From contig JAQVTR010000005.1 in the NCBI GenBank assembly GCA_028699915.1, positions 1 through 64,000 of the forward strand: a DNA stretch of 64,000 bases, given 5' to 3'. This DNA comes from Fidelibacterota bacterium (GTDB lineage Bacteria > Fidelibacterota > Fidelibacteria > Fidelibacterales > Fidelibacteraceae). The notes under the pieces were generated by a model. The model saw only the letters and a program-made list of their open reading frames with translations. It did not search any database and had not been told where the DNA came from. This document shows, piece after piece, positions 55,571-64,000 of this stretch. Numbering within the stretch: the stretch's first letter is position 1; the number at the start of each line of letters is the position of its first letter. The position numbers and the translations under genes are program-made.

Positions 55571-55801
55571 TTACTTCAGGAAAATAAACGAAAAAGGGCC
55601 GACTTCCGCGGAAGCTGCATTATTTGTCCGGATCATACCCCCGTATGATAATGGGGCGATCTGTACACCGCTGCAGATCAGCTCCGCTGCGAAAGGTCCG
55701 CTCAATTTATAGATAAAGGTAAATTCTCCCGTCAGTTTATTGACGGTCAGAGTGTTGTTCCTGGGAATCCGACAGGAATAAAAATCCTTATTATTCGTTT
55801 T
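55571..55801 (-). pseudogene. Gene remnant: C-terminal piece of an exported beta-rich protein
   Basis: In the 379-base gap between the PLD-like gene and nusB, the minus strand has about 76 sense codons from 55801 down to a TAA at 55571. The translation shows coherent beta-protein composition (LTVNKLTGEFTFIYKLSGP, ending VGPFSFIFLK), but it has no good start codon near the front and a TGA directly upstream. I read it as the tail of a decayed gene. The right part of the gap holds the nusB leader. Confidence 0.35.
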
Positions 55802-55898
55802 TCATTCGGCAGGGAATGATTGTATATTCAATTGCTATGAGAATGCGATTGAAAATGTTTTTTTCCTTTCCCCATCATTATAATAGGATGTGTCATAT

Positions 55899-56354
55899 AT
55901 GAAAAAGTTGCGTCGGAATGCAAGAATGCTCTGCATTCAGCATTTATATGCGTACCTGCAGCAACAGGACGAAGCTCTGGATGATGTGATCACCCGTAGT
56001 ATGGCATTGAATGAGGAAACGGAATTCGATGAGGAATTTTTCCGCACGCTGATCTATAAAACCGTCAGCGAACTTGAGCATCTGGACGAACGCATAAAAA
56101 AACGCTCCCGGAACTGGGATTTTTCGCGCATCACCCTGATGGACAAGATCATTCTCCGGCAATCCATCGCCGAGATGATGTATATCGAGGATGTACCGCC
56201 GCGTGTGACCATTTCTGAGGCCATTGAGCTGGCCAAAGAGTTTTCCACGGACGAAAGCCACGTATTTGTCAACGGAATGCTGGACCGGATCTATAAGGAT
56301 CTTGTTGAGGAAGGCGTCCTGATGCCGGAGATCAAACCCGCCAAAGAAGGATAA
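55899..56354 (+). CDS. nusB: Transcription antitermination factor NusB
   Basis: A 151-residue NusB, an RNA-binding partner of NusE (S10) in rRNA antitermination. N-terminus [15 protein letters not shown] and the C-terminal [12 protein letters not shown]-like segment ([32 protein letters not shown]) are characteristic. The ATG at 55899 has TAGGA about ten bases upstream; a GTG at 55890 is too close to that site. The next gene, secA, starts 7 bases after its stop. Confidence 0.92.
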   Translation: MKKLRRNARMLCIQHLYAYLQQQDEALDDVITRSMALNEETEFDEEFFRTLIYKTVSELEHLDERIKKRSRNWDFSRITLMDKIILRQSIAEMMYIEDVPPRVTISEAIELAKEFSTDESHVFVNGMLDRIYKDLVEEGVLMPEIKPAKEG

Positions 56355-56361
56355 TACCAAG

Positions 56362-59300
56362 ATGATATTCGAGAAAATACTGATAAAATTGTTCGGTAGC
56401 GCATCCGACCGCTATTTAAAAAAGATCCGTTTCCGTGTCGCGGAGATCAATGCCGCCTGTGAAGCGATAAACGATATAAGTGATGACGCGCTTCGGCAGC
56501 GCACGCAGGAAATGATCGCGCTGATCGCCGAACGGCGCGATATTGCACGGCAGGAAGCCGAAAAGAACAAACTGGATTCCGAAGCCGCTGATGCGGCGAT
56601 CTTTGATGCAGAACAAAACACCCTGAACGAGCTTCAGGTGGAAGCTTTTGCGCTGGTCAAGCAGGCCTGCAAACGCCTGATGGGAAAGAAATTCCAGCTG
56701 ATGGGACATGAAGTTGAATGGAATATGGTGCCTTTTGACGTGCAGCTTCTGGGTGCGATGGTCCTGCACAACGGCGATATTGCCGAAATGAAGACCGGCG
56801 AAGGGAAAACGCTGGTCGCCACCATGCCTATTTTTCTCAATGCTCTGACCAAGCGCGGAGTGCACGTTGTGACCGTGAACGACTATCTGGCCGAACGTGA
56901 TGCGGAATGGATGGGGGTGATCTATGATTTTCTGGGTCTCAGCGTTGGCAAGATCCTGAATTCCATGCCGCCAAGCCAGCGAAAACAGCAGTATGCCTGC
57001 GATATTGTTTACGGGACCAACAACGAATTCGGGTTTGATTACCTGCGTGACAATATGGCCACCCATAAGGAGTATATGGTCCAGCGCGGCCATTATTATG
57101 CCATTGTAGATGAGGTGGACTCCGTCCTGATCGACGAAGCCCGGACACCGCTCATTATTTCCGGCCCGGTACAGTCCAATACCCATGAACAGTTCCGTGA
57201 TCTGCGCCCGCAGGTAGAACGACTGGTCCGCGCCCAGAACCGCAAGATCAATGCCCTTCTGGATGAATTTGAAAAAATTCCCGATGACCGGGAGCACGAA
57301 CTGGAACTCGGCACCATCCTTCTGCAGGTCCAGCACGGGGAGCCCAAGAATCCGCGCTTTTTGAAACAAATGCAGTCGGCGGAAATACAGGATAAGATTT
57401 TCCGCAGCGAAAGTTATTACATGCAGGAAAAACGTCTGCACGAGATCGATGACATGCTGCTCTATGCCATTGACGAAAAAACACATACCATCGTGATCAG
57501 CGACGAAGGACGCAAGGTCCTGAATCCCGAAGACCCGGAATATTTTGTCATTCCGGATATCGGCGAGGAGTTTGTCAAGATCGACGAAGATGCGAATCTC
57601 AGTGATGAGGACAAGCAAAAGGCCAAGGCTGAAGTCCAGAAAAAACACAGCCGTAAAAGTGAGATGATCCATAATATCACCCAGCTTCTGCGCGCCTATG
57701 CGCTCTACGAAAAGGATGTGGAATATGTGGTCAAAGACGGCAAGGTATTGATCGTAGATGAGTTCACGGGGCGTATTTTGCCCGGCCGGCGCTACAGCGA
57801 CGGACTGCACCAGGCGATCGAGGCAAAGGAACGGGTGCGCATTGAAGGCGAAAACCAGACACTGGCGACCATTACCCTGCAGAACTATTTCCGCATGTAC
57901 GACAAGCTGGCCGGCATGACCGGTACAGCCGCCACCGAGGCCGGAGAATTCGAACAGATCTATAACCTGGAAGTAGTCTCCATTCCCACAAACCAGCCCG
58001 TGGTCCGCAAGGACTATGATGATCAGATCTATAAAAGCCGGCAGGCGAAACATCAGGCCATCATCAAAGATATCAGCGAAAGCTTTCGCCGCGGACAGCC
58101 GGTTCTGGTGGGTACCATCAGCGTGGAAATTTCCGAAATGCTCAGCAAACAGTTGAAACGGGCGGGTATCCCGCATAATGTTCTGAACGCCAAGCAGCAT
58201 CAGCGTGAAGCGGAGATCGTTACGCTTGCCGGGCAGCGCAGTGCGGTAACCATTGCAACCAACATGGCGGGTCGTGGTACGGATATCAAGATCTCGAATG
58301 AAGTACGGGAACTCGGAGGACTCAAGATCATCGGCACGGAGCGGCATGAATCACGGCGTATCGACAATCAGCTGCGCGGACGTTCCGGCCGCCAGGGCGA
58401 TCCCGGAGAATCTATCTTTTATATTTCTCTCGAAGATGACCTGATGCGCCTTTTCGGCAACTTGAAAGGGAATGCTTTGATGGATGCCATTCCCGATGAC
58501 GAGGTTATCGCAATGCCCATGATGACCCGCATGATCGAGCGCGCGCAAAAACGGGTCGAAGAACGCAACTTCGGTATTCGTAAGCATTTGCTGGAATATG
58601 ACGATGTGATGAACAAACAGCGCGAGGTGATCTACGACCGCCGTTCTTATGCGCTTGAAGGCGGAAATCTTCAGAAAGAGATCGAACAAATGCTGCAGGA
58701 ATTCGTGGAAAACAGCGTCGCGAATTTTACCCAGGACAATAATACGGAAAACTGGCGCTGGGAAGAACTGCGTCAGGAAATGCTCAGCACCGTGATGTGC
58801 GATATCCCCGGCGAACACGACAACATCAGCCGCGAAGAACTGAGTGCATTTTTTCTGGAACAAGCCCGGGAAACCTATCAGCGCAAGCTGTCCCTGTACC
58901 CCGAAGCCCTGATGCGTGACTTTGAGCGCTGGGCCTACCTGAACAGCATAGACGGTCTTTGGAAAGAGCATCTTTATGAGCTTGACCAGATCAAGGAAGG
59001 TGTGGGTCTGCAGGCCTATGCCCAAAAAGATCCCCTCCTGATCTATAAATCCGAAGCCTTTGAATCATTCCGGAATCTGCTGGAACAGATCAACAAAACC
59101 ACACTCCGCCTGCTCTACCGTACGGAGATCCAACTGCGGGACGAACCCCGGCCGCCGCTGCAGCAGCCCGTACAGGTCCGCCATGCACAGTCGCAGAACA
59201 TGGGTTTTGCCTCCGGTACCGGAGAAGCCCAGGCGCCCTCGCAACCCAAAGCGCCGCAGGCCGGTAAGACCGAGCCGGTTCGCCGCGATCATCCCAAGAT

Positions 59301-59367
59301 CGGACGCAACGATCCCTGTCCCTGCGGCAGCGGGAAAAAGTACAAGAATTGCCACGGGCAGGTCTGA
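56362..59367 (+). CDS. secA: Preprotein translocase ATPase SecA
   Basis: A 1001-residue SecA motor that drives export through SecYEG. Walker A is TGEGKTLVA near residue 150; [16 protein letters not shown] is the DEAD-box region; the NBD2 motif includes NMAGRGTDI and [12 protein letters not shown]. The C-terminal zinc tail [14 protein letters not shown] is complete. The final Gln-Val-stop runs straight into IS481-like sequence, so the last residue and the stop codon may come from the inserted element. Length is slightly above the usual 840-900 owing to an insertion near residues 290-430. Confidence 0.95.
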   Translation: MIFEKILIKLFGSASDRYLKKIRFRVAEINAACEAINDISDDALRQRTQEMIALIAERRDIARQEAEKNKLDSEAADAAIFDAEQNTLNELQVEAFALVKQACKRLMGKKFQLMGHEVEWNMVPFDVQLLGAMVLHNGDIAEMKTGEGKTLVATMPIFLNALTKRGVHVVTVNDYLAERDAEWMGVIYDFLGLSVGKILNSMPPSQRKQQYACDIVYGTNNEFGFDYLRDNMATHKEYMVQRGHYYAIVDEVDSVLIDEARTPLIISGPVQSNTHEQFRDLRPQVERLVRAQNRKINALLDEFEKIPDDREHELELGTILLQVQHGEPKNPRFLKQMQSAEIQDKIFRSESYYMQEKRLHEIDDMLLYAIDEKTHTIVISDEGRKVLNPEDPEYFVIPDIGEEFVKIDEDANLSDEDKQKAKAEVQKKHSRKSEMIHNITQLLRAYALYEKDVEYVVKDGKVLIVDEFTGRILPGRRYSDGLHQAIEAKERVRIEGENQTLATITLQNYFRMYDKLAGMTGTAATEAGEFEQIYNLEVVSIPTNQPVVRKDYDDQIYKSRQAKHQAIIKDISESFRRGQPVLVGTISVEISEMLSKQLKRAGIPHNVLNAKQHQREAEIVTLAGQRSAVTIATNMAGRGTDIKISNEVRELGGLKIIGTERHESRRIDNQLRGRSGRQGDPGESIFYISLEDDLMRLFGNLKGNALMDAIPDDEVIAMPMMTRMIERAQKRVEERNFGIRKHLLEYDDVMNKQREVIYDRRSYALEGGNLQKEIEQMLQEFVENSVANFTQDNNTENWRWEELRQEMLSTVMCDIPGEHDNISREELSAFFLEQARETYQRKLSLYPEALMRDFERWAYLNSIDGLWKEHLYELDQIKEGVGLQAYAQKDPLLIYKSEAFESFRNLLEQINKTTLRLLYRTEIQLRDEPRPPLQQPVQVRHAQSQNMGFASGTGEAQAPSQPKAPQAGKTEPVRRDHPKIGRNDPCPCGSGKKYKNCHGQV

Positions 59368-60161
59368 TCAAGCCGCGACGCAAACGCTATCCCCCCACGG
59401 GTGCCCGTATGATCACGGAAGTAGAAGTCAAGGCGCCTAATGATCTATGGACCATGGATTTTAAAGGCTGGTGGATGACCAGTGACCGCAAGCGCTTTGA
59501 GCCCTTTACATTGCGGGACAGTTTTAGCCGTTATGTGCTTATGGCCGAAGCGATGCCGGAAAACACGCAGTGTGTAAAAGAGGCTTTAATAAGAGCTTTT
59601 AAGCAGTATGGCATGCCAAAGGTGATACAAAGCGACAACGGATCTCCTTTTGGAGCAAGATCAAATATTTTGGGTTTAAGCCAACTCTCCGCATGGCTGA
59701 TCTCTATGGGTGTGCATATCCACTTGTCGCGTCCGGGTAAACCGCAGGATAACGGGGGACATGAGCGGATGCACAGAGATCTTAAAAGAGAAGTACAGGT
59801 CCGGTTTCAAGGCGATTATCAACTCTATCAGAGCGAGCTGGAAATATGGAGAAAAGAATTCAATGAGCTGCGTCCGCATGAAGCCCTGGATATGATAACA
59901 CCTTCGGAAGTATATGTAAAATCAAAGCGTAAATATGTGGATACTGAAGGTGCGATCGAATATCCGTCTGATTATCAACTTAGAAAAGTGAGCAGTGCCG
60001 GACACATTAAGCTCTTTGACAACATTTATTTTATCACAACAGCGCTGAAAGGATATAATGTGGGTTTAAAAACGATTGACAGCGAAGAACTTGAGGTGTA
60101 CTTCTCCGATTACATGCTGGGCATCATTAATATAAATACAGTGTCCTTTAAGGCTGTTTGA
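59361..60161 (+). pseudogene. IS481-family transposase remnant (catalytic core only)
   Basis: The frame starts with GLIKPRRKR, the linker just before the rve/DDE domain of IS481 transposases; the usual N-terminal helix-turn-helix (about 100 residues) is missing. The core is intact: WTMDFKGWW (first Asp), IQSDNGSPF (second Asp), and NGGHERMHRDLK (catalytic Glu). RPHEALDMITPSE is the usual C-terminal motif. The reading frame has no natural start codon, overlapping the secA stop in another frame. It is probably inactive. Confidence 0.82.
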
Positions 60162-60216
60162 AATAGAAAAAACAGGTGACAACATTGAAAATTATGACTA
60201 CCTTATCTCCGAAAAG

Positions 60217-60237
60217 TGTTACCTATGTCCTGACACA
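60217..60237. repeat. IS481 end repeat, inner copy
   Basis: A 21-base sequence starting TGTTACCTATGT and ending TGACACA. It matches the outer copy at 60242-60262 at 19 of 21 positions and looks like an IS481-family terminal repeat. Confidence 0.6.
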
Positions 60238-60241
60238 AAAC

Positions 60242-60262
60242 TGTTACCTATGTGTTGACACA
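60242..60262. repeat. IS481 end repeat, outer copy
   Basis: The second copy begins TGTTACCTATGT and ends TGACACA, differing from the inner copy at two positions. It probably marks the right end of the element. Confidence 0.6.
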
Positions 60263-60283
60263 TACAACATACAGGACGCAACC

Positions 60284-60317
60284 CATAACTCAAAACTCAA
60301 TACTCATAACTCAATAC
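60284..60317. repeat. Short low-complexity direct repeats
   Basis: CATAACTCAA occurs at 60284-60293 and 60305-60314, and AACTCAATAC at 60294-60303 and 60308-60317. They follow the IS end directly. Confidence 0.5.
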
Positions 60318-60323
60318 CGGCCT

Positions 60324-60860
60324 TTACTGCGGAAAGATCAGTTCGGCCGTATTGAATCCGTATCCGTCGGCAAGGCTTTTCAGCTTTTCCAGAACAGCGG
60401 GATCAAGTTCGGGCTGACGGGTTAGTATCCAGAGGTATTTTGTTGAATTGCCGGCCACCAGCGCCCATTGGTAGTTTTCCCGGTCCAAAGCAATGATGTT
60501 GTAATCGGAATAAAAGGGACCAAAAAAGGAGACTTGGATCCGTGCGGGTTCCTTGGGATCCGGAATGAGTGCTTTTGCCCTTGCCTCCCTGAACTTTCCG
60601 TTCTTGATCCCGGTATTTACCACACGGATGCGGGTCCTGCCCTGTTTATCCGGATCCAGCAGGGAGTAATTCGCTTTTGTTTCGGTCATGCCCTTTTCAA
60701 AGGGGACATCCAGGCGGGCGTATTCATACCAGGATCCGAGATAGCGATCAAGTTTCACATCATTGACAACCGTCATGGAACGGGAAAAATCTGAAAACTG
60801 CATATTGCTGCACCCCAGTGTTAAAATAACCAACAATAAAGTCAACGTTGCTTTTTTCAT
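60324..60860 (-). CDS. blc: Outer-membrane lipocalin Blc
   Basis: A 178-residue bacterial lipocalin lipoprotein that binds lipids at the outer membrane. The lipobox is LTLG-Cys17. The lipocalin signature LDRYLGSWYEYARLD (GxW) is at about residues 37-51, and the C-terminal YLWILTRQPELD matches the family. Length is normal. AAAGGAAA precedes the ATG. Confidence 0.92.
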   Translation of the reverse strand: MKKATLTLLLVILTLGCSNMQFSDFSRSMTVVNDVKLDRYLGSWYEYARLDVPFEKGMTETKANYSLLDPDKQGRTRIRVVNTGIKNGKFREARAKALIPDPKEPARIQVSFFGPFYSDYNIIALDRENYQWALVAGNSTKYLWILTRQPELDPAVLEKLKSLADGYGFNTAELIFPQ

Positions 60861-60937
60861 TTTTTCCTTTCTTTTTTATTGTCCTGAATATAATGAAAAT
60901 ACACGATATTTGAAAAAGTATCTTTTTTTTTACATTC

Positions 60938-63301
60938 TTAGCGGACGATCAGGGTATTGCGCAGTTTCCGGGTCCCGCCCGCCGTGTCGTAAAGGACGGC
61001 AAGCACCAGATAGATGCCGCGAGCCGGGAAGCTACTGTCGGACAGACGTCCGTCCCAAAACAGCATCAGCGAAGGCTGGGAAAAAATTCCCGCTTCCTGC
61101 CGGAAGACGCATTGCCCGGCCATGTTAAAACAGAACAATTCGCAATAATCAAGTCTGCTTTCCGAATCGATATGAAAACAGATCCGATCATCCGTGCCGG
61201 GAGAAAAGACCCGCGGATCGATCAGAAGCTGGTCGCGTCCGGCCGGTAATGCGGTGATGCTGTTGCGGGCTCCGGCTGTCATACCGGTTTCCGCAACCGA
61301 TGCATGCCAGATACCTGCATCGGAGGAGCTCAGACCCTCGTATTGCTTTTCGAGGCTCTTTCCGCTGCTGATCCGGGGATGTTCCCGCAGATCAACCCGG
61401 TCCATGCATCTCCCTGCAGGATCGTAAAGCATACACAAGGCACCAGTATTGGGTAAAGCAGGAAAATTGGCCAGAAGTAAACGGTGTTGAAGCGAGGGAC
61501 AGGGCGGCGGATCGCCCGTACTTCCCAAAAGCAGGAATCCGGAAGAAAAACTGCCGTCCAGTACACAGGAGCGGTTGTTGATATGCAGCGTCCAGTTCTT
61601 CAGGTCCAATACGGGAAGACGGCATTCCATTTCAACGAACTCCGCCTGTCCGTAGCTGTCAAGAGGATCGAAAAATACCTCATTGAAAAAAAGCGGACTT
61701 TCGCGATACGGATAGAAATAACGAAAGACGGCGTTCAGAATAATGCTGTCAGATGCAAATAAACGGCAGTCCTGAGTGCCGGGTAAAAATAAATCGCTTG
61801 TGTCGGGTCGAAGATACAGCGTATCGCCGGGATGGCTTTCGGGTAGATCGTAAAAATGCCGGATACGGGGTGTTTCCAGAGTAATAACCTGTGCCGGCAA
61901 GGGAAAATAGCCATCGTTGATCAGCCGGAATCCGAAAGTGTCGGTCACCGTGAAAAAGCTCCCGGCTTCCGGGCAAGCAAGGTGAAAACCCTGCTTTTGC
62001 GCCCGGTTCATTTCCCCGGGTGAGCCCGTATAGCAAAACTCCCAGAATGCCGGATCCCGGTAATCCAGTGCGGTATCGGCGAGGAGCATGGCGCAGTCGT
62101 TGGGAATGTGCCAGCCGTTGTCATAGTGTAAACTGCAAATGACCGTGCCGGAGGGATTCAGCAGGCTGATCACATCCTCGTTATTGTTCAGACTGCGCCA
62201 TGCAGAGGGACGAAAAGTATTTATACAATCGGGAAAATCATCGTAAAAGGATTCTGATTGCACCAGTACCAGAAAAGAGTCCGGCATTAACAGATAATCA
62301 CCGTCTATCGCCACCGCGCCGTTCTGATCGGCAAAAAGCAGACCCCTGCACTGCAGCGGCAGCGCGGAGCGCGAAAAATATTCCACGTATTCCGAATGAA
62401 AATTCTCTCCTGTTTTACATACGAATTCCGTAATAATGATCTCATTTTCATCCAGAGGGACAAAACAGTCGCATTGCAGGGTATCGGTGGTTGTGTTTTC
62501 TGCCGATACATAAGCGCGGACCGGCAGCAGCCCCTTTGCCGGCAGGGAAAGATCCTGTATGATACTGCAGGAATCTCCGGAATTCAGAACTAGCAGGGTA
62601 TCAAAGGAAAGGGAGACTTCCGTTTCGGGATGTGCGGGGTCCGGTAAAACCCAAAACGTTCCCGACAGAGCCGAAAGGGTTTCAATCCCCCGATTCTGGA
62701 TTCCTGCACGGATACGTATATAGTCCCTGTGCGGCATTGCTTCAAGAGAATACAATTGCAGTTCATAAGAACGCATGGCGGTGGAATTGCGGAAACCGGG
62801 CGTTCCGCCGGGCTGCAAAGAGGGCTGCCACAGACCACCGGCCGGTGAAAAGCGCTCCATGCTGTGACCCGGCGGCGCCCAGACCGGTGTGCCGGTCAGA
62901 TAGGAATCCCGGACATTTTTAGCGGGATCCAGCAGTGCAAAGGGCTTGGCCGTACTGTTGGATATGCCGTACATACCAAAGCGTGCGTCCCCGATCGTAA
63001 AACGCGGGACCGAATCCGGGATCAGATGCTCATATTCGCCAGCATAGTTCGGATCCAGAATTATTCCGTATTGTCCCGGCAAGAGCAGGGAGTCCGGGAA
63101 AGGGAGCACGGCATCGGTATCCTGCGCATCGCAGATATACCAGCCCCGCAGATCCAGGATCGCTGTGCCACAGTTCAGGATCTCGATAAATTCGCCGGTA
63201 TTCTCATCCTCGGCATCGATCAGGAACTCGTTCAGAAGGCATTCCGATCCGATCCCGGTGGCTGCAAGAAATAGAAAAATAAATCCGCATCGAACACGCA
63301 T
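60938..63301 (-). CDS. Secreted lamin-tail-domain protein with T9SS-like C-terminus
   Basis: A 787-residue exported protein. Signal peptide FIFLFLAATGIGS. Residues about 22-120 form a lamin-tail domain (LNEFLIDAEDENTGEFIEILNCG, LDLRGWYICD); a second copy is at about 290-390 (IIITEFVCKTGENFHSEYVEYFS) and a third near 555-650 (LFFNEVFFDPLDSYGQAEFVEM). The last 80 residues (ELFCFNMAGQCVFRQEAG, FWDGRLSDSSFPARGIYLV, ending TLIVR) resemble FlgD-Ig/T9SS type A sorting domains. Function unknown; likely surface or secreted, possibly a nuclease accessory or adhesin. Confidence 0.75.
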   Translation of the reverse strand: MRVRCGFIFLFLAATGIGSECLLNEFLIDAEDENTGEFIEILNCGTAILDLRGWYICDAQDTDAVLPFPDSLLLPGQYGIILDPNYAGEYEHLIPDSVPRFTIGDARFGMYGISNSTAKPFALLDPAKNVRDSYLTGTPVWAPPGHSMERFSPAGGLWQPSLQPGGTPGFRNSTAMRSYELQLYSLEAMPHRDYIRIRAGIQNRGIETLSALSGTFWVLPDPAHPETEVSLSFDTLLVLNSGDSCSIIQDLSLPAKGLLPVRAYVSAENTTTDTLQCDCFVPLDENEIIITEFVCKTGENFHSEYVEYFSRSALPLQCRGLLFADQNGAVAIDGDYLLMPDSFLVLVQSESFYDDFPDCINTFRPSAWRSLNNNEDVISLLNPSGTVICSLHYDNGWHIPNDCAMLLADTALDYRDPAFWEFCYTGSPGEMNRAQKQGFHLACPEAGSFFTVTDTFGFRLINDGYFPLPAQVITLETPRIRHFYDLPESHPGDTLYLRPDTSDLFLPGTQDCRLFASDSIILNAVFRYFYPYRESPLFFNEVFFDPLDSYGQAEFVEMECRLPVLDLKNWTLHINNRSCVLDGSFSSGFLLLGSTGDPPPCPSLQHRLLLANFPALPNTGALCMLYDPAGRCMDRVDLREHPRISSGKSLEKQYEGLSSSDAGIWHASVAETGMTAGARNSITALPAGRDQLLIDPRVFSPGTDDRICFHIDSESRLDYCELFCFNMAGQCVFRQEAGIFSQPSLMLFWDGRLSDSSFPARGIYLVLAVLYDTAGGTRKLRNTLIVR

Positions 63302-63359
63302 GCAATAATATAAGGAAAAGCGAAAAATAATGCAGTGACGCCCGTCACAGAATGGAGGC

Positions 63360-64000
63360 TCAGCGTGAAATTAATTTGCGGAATGCCGCTTCGGCGCCGT
63401 CAATGATGGCGTCTTCGCCGGGAACAATGCGGTTCCGCATCAGGATTCTGCCGTCGCAGATCACCGTATCGATACATTCGGGATCGGCGCTGTATACCAT
63501 ATTGGCGATCAGGTTCCCGGAGGGGATCAGAGAGGAGTGACGCAGATTGATCAGCAGGCAGTCTGCGAGGGCGCCTTCCTCTATCCGGCCGGCATCCAGG
63601 CCCATGGTTTCGGCGGGGAAGCGGGTCGCCATGGCAAAGGCTTCTTCCGCAGGCAGAGTTGTAGGATTCCTGCTAAGCGATTTGGCCCAGAGTGCGGCGA
63701 ATTTCATGGCTTCGAGCATGGATAGATTATTGTTGGATGAAGCACCGTCCGTTGCCACCACCACCGGTATTTCCTTCTGCTTCAATGCGGCATAATCAAA
63801 GGCGCCGGAACTGAGTTTCATATTGGACGCCGGGCAGTGCGCCACGGTTACGCCGTGTTTCTTTAAGATTTCCCGGTCCGCATCATTGAGATGCACGCAG
63901 TGTACAGCGGTTACGTGCGGCCCCAGAAAACCGATGGCGTCCAGGTATTCCACTGGCCGCTTACCGAAATTTTTTAGGGAATCCGCCACTTCGGTTTCGG
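63360..64000 (-). CDS. mtaD: MtaD/SAH-deaminase-type amidohydrolase, C-terminal part (5' end off window)
   Basis: About 213 C-terminal residues; the frame runs off the right edge, so codons for ETE precede the apparent start. The visible part shows GKRPVEYLDAIGFLG, AVHCVHLNDADREIL (His ligand), AHCPASNMKLSSG and VATDGASSNNNLSM (Asp ligand), the signature of 5-methylthioadenosine/S-adenosylhomocysteine deaminases. It would deaminate an adenosine-type nucleoside to an inosine-type product. It is 13 kb from the purine cluster and is transcribed in the opposite direction. Confidence 0.85.
   Translation of the reverse strand, partial: ETEVADSLKNFGKRPVEYLDAIGFLGPHVTAVHCVHLNDADREILKKHGVTVAHCPASNMKLSSGAFDYAALKQKEIPVVVATDGASSNNNLSMLEAMKFAALWAKSLSRNPTTLPAEEAFAMATRFPAETMGLDAGRIEEGALADCLLINLRHSSLIPSGNLIANMVYSADPECIDTVICDGRILMRNRIVPGEDAIIDGAEAAFRKLISR

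Larger units (their letters stand above)
59361..60262 (+). mobile_element. 5'-truncated IS481-family element
   Basis: The element consists of a transposase lacking its N-terminus plus a right end with two imperfect copies of a 21-base end sequence. No left end is present, because the element abuts the last secA codons. Outside it, ordinary genes resume. Confidence 0.75.

Noticed and set aside
56416-58347. A 643-codon open frame antisense to secA
   Set aside because: SecA motifs are intact on the plus strand. The minus-strand product is low in recognisable structure, and no ribosome-binding site was seen.
1-64000. CRISPR arrays, tRNA and rRNA genes
   Set aside because: I saw no regularly spaced repeats with spacers, no cloverleaf-like sequence ending in CCA, and no rRNA-like conserved stretch. 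A search with dedicated models is still needed to be certain for small RNAs.

Overview
The window looks like a chromosomal segment of an uncultured Gram-negative anaerobe, most plausibly from the FCB superphylum (Fibrobacteres-Chlorobi-Bacteroidetes and relatives). Lipoproteins, barrel-like proteins, a periplasmic DegP, a Blc lipocalin and SecA imply an outer membrane. A PorX-type response regulator with a PglZ domain, a lamin-tail secreted protein whose C-terminus resembles a type IX secretion sorting domain, and a Big_5-type lipoprotein point to FCB. I cannot name a genus. No rRNA, tRNA or CRISPR array was recognised.

Layout. 1-6 kb: the 3' end of valS, phoH, a NifU-C protein, a dGTPase-like HD protein and a multi-spanning membrane protein, separated by AT-rich gaps with a degenerate TTCGTG/CACGAA repeat family. 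6-16 kb: two lipoproteins, manC with a small unknown gene, galE and glycerophosphodiesterase, a P-loop protein paired with a DMT-like membrane protein, a patatin-like lipase, plsY and a NUDIX hydrolase. 16-22.3 kb (minus strand): a tightly overlapping operon porX-tsaE-tsaB-rimI-surE followed by a TPR/periplasmic-binding protein gene. 22.4-28 kb: two exported barrel-like proteins, a lipoprotein and comM.

28.1-50.5 kb (plus strand): the centrepiece, 17 consecutive genes, mostly overlapping by a few bases, that I read as an anaerobic purine/urate catabolic cluster. It holds two complete three-subunit molybdenum hydroxylases, an allantoinase/hydantoinase-type amidohydrolase, SsnA, YgfK, YgeY, YgeW, MocA, XdhC, an 8-oxoguanine deaminase, and two fold-type-II PLP enzymes (ThrC-like and TrpB-like) where E. 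coli has the diaminopropionate ammonia-lyase YgeX. Three poorly understood proteins (a 6-TM protein, a DUF364-type protein and a THEP1-like NTPase) lie between the second hydroxylase and the TrpB-like gene. A perfect TGTGA-N6-TCACA site lies about 60 bp upstream of the predicted transcription start, and a 15-bp palindrome overlaps the candidate promoter.

50.6-64 kb: degP, a secreted alpha/beta-hydrolase, a DMT transporter, a secreted phospholipase-D-like protein, nusB and secA. A 5'-truncated IS481-type transposase abuts secA so closely that the last SecA codon and its stop lie in IS-like sequence. Then come a Blc lipocalin, the lamin-tail protein and, running off the right edge, an MtaD/SAH-deaminase-type amidohydrolase.

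How the genes may work together: hydroxylases and deaminases would funnel purines to oxidised purines; YgfK supplies a flavin/Fe-S redox step; the amidohydrolases, YgeY and YgeW would open the ring and recover carbamoyl groups; the PLP enzymes would process the remaining amino-acid skeleton. Substrates and the order of steps are inference.
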